DNA of 64,000 nt, taken from the NCBI GenBank assembly GCA_015680685.1, contig MNCI01003412.1:203790-267789 (forward strand). The letters are read 5' to 3'. Source of the stretch: Gnetum montanum (lineage: Eukaryota; Streptophyta; Gnetopsida; Gnetales; Gnetaceae). Under the pieces are notes generated by a model, which was not told the origin of the DNA, searched no databases, and saw nothing but the letters and a program-made list of their open reading frames with translations. Below are positions 57,121 through 64,000 of the stretch, one piece after another (positions within the stretch are counted from its first letter, which is position 1; the number at the start of each line of letters is the position of its first letter). The position numbers and the translations under genes are program-made.

Positions 57121-59180
57121 CTTCCATCCCTTAATCTAAGATCATCAATTGGGAGAAGTTAGACACTTCTTAGAAATTCAAATAGGCGCTCATTATTTCG
57201 GATCTCTCCCTTACAACTCAATCATGGGGGAGATGGCCACCTATGCTAATCATATGGGGCCCTTAGTTCTTTTTTGATTTTTGTTTTACATGTTTTTGTC
57301 TTACACATTTTTGTTTTACAAATTTCTTTAACTTTTCTAATTTTTTGTTTTAAAACTTTTTTAAAAAATTTTCTAGTTTTTGTTTTATTTCATCATTATA
57401 ATTTTCTATTTTTTGTGTGTCTATGTGTGTGTGTGCCATCCACCCTGTAAGTTTGTCCCATAATAAGTGTTATTCATGATGTTATGAACTGTTTTCTTAT
57501 TGATTGCTAATGTTTGGTGTTTACCTTTAAGTCACAATGTTGATACTAAGATATGTTTTTTTTGATATGGCAGGCAATGAGACCACTTCATCCATCCATC
57601 CACCAATTTTTATGGTCTCTCTCAGCTTGGAAATGTATAGTCCCCTTCTAATAAAAACTTAAACGAATCAGTGACTGGGCATTTCTCAAACTAAGGAAGG
57701 ACTCAAGGATTGCAAAGGGTGTGACTTCAAGGAAACTTGATGCTTTTATGTTGGCCATTCTCTTGGGTGTTTGGATGTTTTCTTCTTGAGTTTTCTTGTC
57801 ACTCCGATGTTACCCAATTATCGAAAGCTGAGACAATAAAAATAATCAAGTCTTTGCATGGTGTGGTTCTCATGCATAAAAACACAAAACCAAAAAAAAA
57901 CAAAGAAAAGAAGAAGAAGAAGAGAAAAGTGAGAAATAAAACTTGGGCTACAAGCATTGGTTATGGAACCAAAAGTGTTCCCTCTAACTAAGGCCCTTCT
58001 TGCTTCCCATTCTCTCCTTTGTTTCATCAAAATGATGGTGGCTCTTGAAGGACGCATTCTTGTTACTTCAAGAGGATGGTTCAGCTGAATGCATTGATGC
58101 AAAGTCACTGGATGTGGTTAGTTTGAGGCCGGACTTGGAATGGGATTTGCTAAGTCACATTAATCATGAAACACACAAGAGGCTGTACACCACCTTGTTC
58201 TTGGGATTCCATTCCATTTTCTTCTTCTCTCCATCCTTCTCTCCATTTTTCACCTCATTGCCGGTTGTATCATTAGTGTATATATTTTGGTTGATGCATT
58301 GTTTTCTTTTTGGTAAATTCTTACGGTTAAGACTTTAACTCTTGTTCCAACTAACATTCTTGGAGCCTACGGACTCTTTGAATGTGGGTTTGTCAGGGAA
58401 TTAAGGGCATGAGCCTACTTTGGGGAGGACCCACTAACATTCCTATTTGGAACATTAGTTAAATTCTTTCCCTTAACATTTTGCAATTAATTTTATTTTG
58501 TTCATTTCCATATTGACATCCATTTCATCAATGCCATAGTTGTCCCTTTTTATCTATCTTTCTTACTCCTTTTCCTTCTTCATTCTAATGCTATCGGAGG
58601 TTTGCGATTAGTCATGGGGGTACGGGGCTCAATTTTTTCTATTTTCTCTTAGCCCCCAAATTTTTCAATTCTTTCCTAACCCATACACCTTCAGTAGTCA
58701 TCATTAATATATCCCCAGATCCATATTAGCCATCCCACAACCTAGCCAATGGACCTACACCGAAGTAAGGTATCAATTACATGATGATTTATTTACCCTT
58801 GCTAATATAAGATTGTGTTGTGTGTATAGATGGTGATCATACAAATAACGGATTGGATCTGGAGCAAACACTTGGAATGGAGTAGCGCTGAAGCAGCTAT
58901 GCAAGGAGCAAGATCAATGGTGCACTTACAGATGGACAACGAAGGTGCAATCTTGGCGTTGGCAGCAGCAACACTTCTTTCTCTCTCTCTTTCTCAGTTG
59001 CCAACTAAGGCTTGATGTCATTGTAATAAGGTGTTCACCCTTGTTGTCATGAACACCAGTTTTGTCAAGTCTTGTAATGATGATCTGTTCACATGTCATC
59101 CCATTAGTTCTATTCCCTTCAATAATTCCATACCTTCCAGATATTATTGTAAGGAACTCGAGGACGAGTTTTCATCTAGT
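57121..59180 (+). other. A4 3' spacer after pol deletion
   Basis: No gene. From about 57195 it follows the A3 3' spacer (39845 onward). It contains T-rich runs, a GTGTGTGT stretch near 57425 and a CTCTCTCT run near 58979. The frames at 57737-57991 and 58045-58338 are hydrophobic or low-complexity and not conserved. Confidence 0.55.
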
Positions 59181-59190
59181 CATGGGGGTA
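59181..59190 (+). other. Polypurine tract of A4
   Basis: catgggggta immediately before the LTR start TGATGAGACA. Confidence 0.75.
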
Positions 59191-60146
59191 TGATGAGACA
59201 CGATTCGCATGAGCTGCGATATCACATACATGACATTACGTCGTCCCTTGCAATGTCATGTATGCGGTATCGCGGTTTGTCACCAAATCTATAAATAAGA
59301 AGCGGAACTCCCCTTATTTCCCATCCTAGGCTAGAAGTAGGGAAACTCTGGCAGATTGATCACTCCAGAGATAGAATATTTTCCATGTGCCCACAGTAGG
59401 AGTCCCCAAGTAAATGGATCTTTATTCGAGCAGCTTTGTACCTGAACGTAAGTTGTGTACGACAATAAAGAAAAGCTTTATGGATAAACCTTGCAATGCA
59501 TAGGATTTAGTATTTGTTATTTATTACCTATTATTTATTACCTGCATTAGCGTAGCATGAGTACGACTTGATTACAAGCATTGACGAATGTGTACGGCTA
59601 ATCAAGGAATCAGCTGCTCATTGCCATTAGTCTCTCTCACCCTCAACTCCTAGAACGTGGGATGAGTACGACTTGATTACGAGCATCTACGGATGTATAC
59701 GGCTAGTCAAGGAATCAGCTGCTCATCACGTTTAGGCTATTTAAGTGCCTCAGTACGACCACCTTGAGCACGTTCGTTACGTGTGGTGATCCCAGTAATG
59801 ATTAGCGTTTGGTAGCCGCATAGTTTAGGGTGTGTACGGTAAGTGGGAACGGATGCTGATGCTAGTTAATTTAGGCTTAGTTCATTAGTTAGAGTTAGTT
59901 AGTTTCTCAACCCTTCACCTCTTTAGCATAGAAGACATAAAACCAGAAAAGACTATAAAAATCATATACCTCGGACTTACTTAACCATACACCGTGAAAA
60001 CTACAAGTAAGTCTGGGAAGACAACGAATGATTAACCCCAAGTGTTCCATGGGGCGTGTAGGCATTTAGTCTATGGAGTTTGACCGGATCACGCGTGCTA
60101 TGCTCGTTTCGTATGGTTGAGTGTAGGGGTACCTCACCACTCATCA
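59191..60146 (+). repeat. 3' LTR of A4, with internal 104-bp duplication
   Basis: 956 bp, TGATGAGACACG ... CACTCATCA. TATA-like box at 59289-59297. A segment beginning gagtacgacttgatta occurs at 59560 and again at 59664, each ending with aaggaatcagctgctca, so about 104 bp are duplicated in tandem. The N in the 5' LTR falls just in this area. Confidence 0.85.
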
Positions 60147-62750
60147 TAGGTTTAAGTGTTAGTGGTGTGCACTACACTTAACAAAATATGGCAATTTTAA
60201 TGTTCATAACAATAACTATGTTAGCTTTTCTAGCAAGAACTACATTAGAAGGTAGGCAATAAATGATTGCCTTGCCCAACAAAACTATGTTGGAAATACC
60301 CCCTCCCTTTAAAGTGGTGCACTAGTTTTGAAAAGGTAAGTGTGAAATCTTGACTTTTCCAAAACTACGTTGCAGTCTTGGGGAAAACCATGGTACCTTT
60401 CCACACAAAATTTCATAACAAGGGAGTTGGGTTATTGGTGTGGAAATAACAAATGGTTTACTAAAAATACATTGGGTATTCTTGGTAAAGCTATTCTAGG
60501 ATTATGTGATGATGTAAAATGTAATTGGTTCACCAAAACTATGCTAGGTAGTTTGGTAAAGGGTGAAAGAAGGGTTGGTTTTGCTAAGAGACTTGATGGA
60601 AAAAATTCATAGCAAGAAATGGGTGGTGGAAAGATGTGTTGACCTTTGGGTTTCTTAGACTTATTTTTAATAAATTTTTTGGCTTTTCATTTAGTCATGA
60701 CTTTTGCTTCAAGATTCTTTGGATTAGCATAACAATTATGAGTATCATGACTATCTTTTTCCTTACAAATATGACAATAATTTAATATTTATTAGCTTTT
60801 GCAATTATTTTCCATTTTCAATGCCATTAATTAGGAGGAGATTTTTGCACTAGATGCATAAGCATTCATCTCTGCTTCTTCTTCAAATACTTTCATACAT
60901 AGCTCTATCATGATGTATGTCTTCCAATATTCTTAATTTTTTATGGAAGACATTGTACAATAGTAGAAGTGGTCTCAATAAGAAAAAATTGATGGTTTCA
61001 TCTCGTACTTAAGCATTTCGTGCCTAAGTATAAGTGTGGAAATTGATGGTTTCATTTCCCTTTTTCTTACCAAGTAGAAACTTTGTACATAAGTGTGGCC
61101 ACTAAATACTTTACTAATTTTTTAAAAAATTGCAATTTTTGAATTTTTTTTATTTCAAATGTCTCCTCAAGTTTCTTCCACCTTTTATATACAAAATATT
61201 ATTTCTCTACAAGCTACACAAATTCCCTTAAATGCTCAAGGGAATAAGAATTTCCTCCATCTTATTATTATTGTCCACCATGATAGTTTCATATGTAGAA
61301 ATCTCATTTGTAATTTTTATATATTATAATTTTAAGAATTTATAACTATACTCCTAAGTAATGATGCACAAGTTCTTACCTTTTTCATGGCTATGTAGAA
61401 TTTCTTTTGCTAATTTTTGGGAGGTGTTCTTAACATTGAAGGATTAGTCATTGTCTCACTTTAATATCATGCTAAGCTTTCAAGACATTTGGTGAAGTAA
61501 CCTTAAGATGATAAAAAGATAGAATAGAAACTCACATTAATAATTTCATGTTTAACATGTGAAGGTTATTTAAGTTATATGAAATGACATGTCCTTAACT
61601 TAAACCATTGTAATCGTATCATAATGTACCAAAATTAGTTAATAGTGTTACTTAATAGATTAAGTTATACATAAACTAAAGGTTAATTACACCATCACCA
61701 TGGTAGTATTTATACATAACAAGGATATAAATATGGTGATAAGAGATTAAGAGAAATAAGAAAACAAAATGGAATGTTTCAATATCCTTAACAAAAGAGG
61801 CCTAAAGTTGTGCAAAGCTTGTCTCCAAAACATAAAGATCTCTTGGAGGTCCTTGCTTTTGTCTAGAAGGTCAAAATGGAGAATATCTGTAATACCCCTA
61901 TTAATTATCTATAAAGTTCTATAAATAACTAATTGAAATGCTACAAAACCCTAAGGATCTAGATTTAACATTGATTTACAAATTCAAAAGAAATAATAAA
62001 AAATATAAAAATTATTAATTAGAAGCATAAATATAATAGAGAAATTCATCATAGAAAAATTTAATATTACTTATATATATAATTATGTAAAATTATTTAA
62101 AGGAAAATAGATATTTGCATAGCCACAAAAATGTATGTCAAAAAATTCCACTAGTTACATCATAAAATAACAAAATAATGATTCCAAAAACACTTGTTTC
62201 GCATCACTTGGACATCTAGAAATAGAGATATTCATGTTTAAAGTTTTCAAAATTAAATAATAATGTTCAAAATAATAATTAAATAAAATAGCATATAATA
62301 AATAATATTAATTTATCCAAAACATATGGTGCATGCAGAGATGAAAAATAATCTTTTCAATGTCACGATCCAAATGGCATGGATTGTACTTTCATATCTT
62401 TCATACTTTATTATTTATTCATAAAACTAGCTACATGGCTCAAATATCCAAAAAGTGTGTAAGGTTTCTATTTTAAAAATTACAAAATATAAAAAAATTA
62501 TTTTTCAACTTCAAAGGATCCATCTTATGTAGAATTAATCCACCTTTCATCCCATATTCCTCTTTTGGTGTTTTTGTGGTTAGTTTGGGCTCTCTACATT
62601 GAAATGTAGGAGGAGTCAAAACCCCTCAAATAGGAAAGGTTATTTTATTTTCCTCTTCATGGAGCATAATGGTTATGGCCCAAAAGTCTTAAGGCTAGAC
62701 AAAGGATCCTAATTAAATATTCAAAAAATTTTCAACTCCAAAAATATCAC
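60147..62750 (-). other. AT-rich stretch with possible gag zinc-knuckle remnant
   Basis: On the - strand near 60720-60780 a frame reads CHICKEKDSHDTHNC, C-x2-C-x5-H-x4-C, close to a gag zinc knuckle but with one residue more than usual between C and H. It is followed by ANPKNLEAKVMTK. Upstream on that strand (60790-61000) the frame gives KTYIMIELCMKVFEEEAEMNAYA. This may be the end of an old gag of another retroelement. The + strand frame 60370-60612 is not recognised. Otherwise nothing is supported. Confidence 0.35.
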
Positions 62751-63070
62751 AATGTTTCCACAAATTTAACTAAAATCCAAAAATATAAAAAATATATATT
62801 TTATCTATGCATCTATGAACTCTAGCTTTTAGTTACCCTCATTGCCAAAGCAATATACTGAAAATAACCTCACTACTATCATCTGATTATCTTTTCAAAT
62901 TATTTAATGTTCAAAAATATCACAAATTTATTCATAAAAAATTCAAAGAGTATCTATTTTATTTAGGCATCTCTAAAGACTAGCTCTTGATCATCCTCAC
63001 TACCAAAGTGACACATATATAGGTCTTGAAATCACCTCACTACTATCATCAAATTATCCTTGTGACCTCA
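62751..63070 (+). repeat. Diverged tandem duplication, two ~165-bp copies
   Basis: Two copies at about 62760-62905 and 62925-63070 share the order tatctattttat, gactagctctt-like, ccctcattgccaaag/cctcactaccaaag, and acctcactactatcatc. They differ by many substitutions and indels. AT-rich, no coding sense. Confidence 0.55.
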
Positions 63071-64000
63071 AATGAGCCACTCATGGTTGGGTCTTAGCAA
63101 TAGCACCATACATATCATTGGAAGGATTGGTCTTGACCATGCCTCACTGCATACCACTAAACTCAACTATTTAAAATCCAACATAAGAAATCCATCCATA
63201 TCCTTGTTCTCATAGGATGGGTCCCACTAAAGAACACTCAACTATTGCATGCATATGGAGGCATCTAAAAGATTTGTAGCTCCCACAACCAACTAAGAAA
63301 AATTGGTTCAATAAATACCATTATTTTATTTCAAAAATCCAAAATATTTCCAAAATACTAAAAAATCCATAATAGTCAAAATTCCATAAAAATTCTAACA
63401 AAATCCTATTTATATTAAGAGCTCATCCAAAATAATCATAAAATATCCAAGAAGCAAGTTGGTAGAGTTTCCAAAATTCCAAAAATTCACCACAAAAATA
63501 AAAAATTGTCTAGAAAAATTACAATATAAATTTCCATATAAAAATAAGTCCAAAGTAACAAAAATTTGGTAGAATCTCAGCATAATAATTAAAATCATGA
63601 AAAAATCACAAGAAAGCATAAAGTAGAAAGAAAGAGTACAAATGATATGACAAAATAGGAGAGTGACATGAAAAGGAAAGTAAAATAAGTTGCCTTCCTT
63701 GTGCTTGTAGGACTTTTAGAATCTTCTTATTTTCTTTCTTTCCCCCAAGACATCCAAAATCAACCTTTTACTTCACTTGGAACTAACATTCTAGAAACCA
63801 TTTATAATCCAAAACAAGACATATTTGTTGCATTCACCCCATGTATCCCAAGGCAAAACTTCATTGTAAATGTAGAGATTGTATCCCATAAGGGGCAATC
63901 TCACGTATCTCATACTTTTGGGGCTGAAAATGCTTCATAAATGGTCAAAGCCTCATCTCTCAAGCGGAAAAACTCATGTATTGTCTATATTTGGGCTTTG
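63071..64000. other. AT-rich stretch, nothing recognised
   Basis: The open frame 63701-63940 (+) starts after a splice-acceptor-like tgcttgtag but matches no family I know. No repeat or RNA gene is supported. Confidence 0.4.

Larger units (their letters stand above)
53089..60146 (+). mobile_element. Athila-related gag-PR element A4 without pol
   Basis: Plus-strand element with a 5'-truncated LTR (53089-53777), primer site, gag, protease, 3' spacer, polypurine tract and 3' LTR (59191-60146). Compared with A3, the part from after the protease to the integrase end (about 36.9-39.84 kb in A3) is missing; the shared sequence resumes near 57195. gag and protease share one frame over about 2.8 kb with nonsense codons but almost no frameshifts. 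It fits a non-autonomous gag-carrying retrotransposon (TR-GAG-like). Confidence 0.75.

Noticed and set aside
48010-60146. The 12 kb inverted arrangement as one composite transposon
   Set aside because: The flanking five bases (cccaa on the left, taggt on the right) do not form a target duplication; two separate elements with a fused centre fit better.
1-64000. tRNA, rRNA or other structured RNA genes
   Set aside because: No clover-leaf-like or rRNA-like segment was recognised; tRNA-related strings are only the short primer-binding sites.

Overview
The window reads as plant nuclear DNA from a large, repeat-rich genome. Nearly all of it is decayed LTR retrotransposons stacked inside one another. 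The lineages recognised are plant-specific (Tat/Ogre-like and Athila-like Ty3, plus Ty1/copia). The seed-plant type cannot be fixed from sequence alone; a gymnosperm is a guess. No intact host gene was found. The best non-transposon candidate is a short PPR-like pseudogene fragment near 45.2-45.4 kb.

Layout. (1) 1-1272 is the 3' end and 3' LTR of an Athila-like element A0 on the + strand. (2) An old Tat/Ogre-like element T2 on the - strand forms the scaffold. Its gag is at 44.46-42.58 kb, its protease at 31.9-31.3 kb, an antisense cargo gene at 26.2-30.2 kb, and its integrase C-terminus at 3.23-2.45 kb. (3) T2 is interrupted by a gag-only copia element C1 (3.23-7.20 and 25.38-26.15 kb). C1 is itself split by the 18.2 kb Tat/Ogre-like element T1 (7196-25378, perfect 5-bp target duplication AGTAC). 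(4) T2 is also interrupted by a complete Athila-like element A3 (32640-42580, target duplication ATAGG/GTAGG). (5) 44.5-48.0 kb is mostly unassigned and holds the PPR-like fragment. (6) 48.0-60.15 kb holds two Athila-related non-autonomous elements head to head: A5 on the - strand (gag only) and A4 on the + strand (gag and protease, no pol). Their 5' LTRs are fused into one truncated inverted junction. (7) 60.15-64.0 kb is AT-rich, with a possible minus-strand gag zinc-knuckle remnant and a diverged tandem duplication.

The most notable feature is in T1. Between protease and reverse transcriptase, where Ogre elements carry a pol intron, lies a multi-exon gene in antisense orientation. It has eight inferred exons with GT-AG introns of 75-100 bp (the first is longer), a TATA-like box upstream and a coiled-coil-like C-terminal region. 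A homologous gene sits in the same place and orientation in the much more diverged T2, and one of its introns matches in position, phase and length. This suggests a lineage of Ogre-like retrotransposons that stably carries an antisense passenger gene inside its pol intron. I do not recognise the protein family.

The T1 LTRs, its 5' leader and the leader and first intron of the antisense gene are all studded with the 10-bp palindrome GCGTATACGC and TTTACGCT-like variants; gag and pol are not. Most damage is nonsense substitution and transitions rather than frameshifts, which suits old, cytosine-methylated elements.
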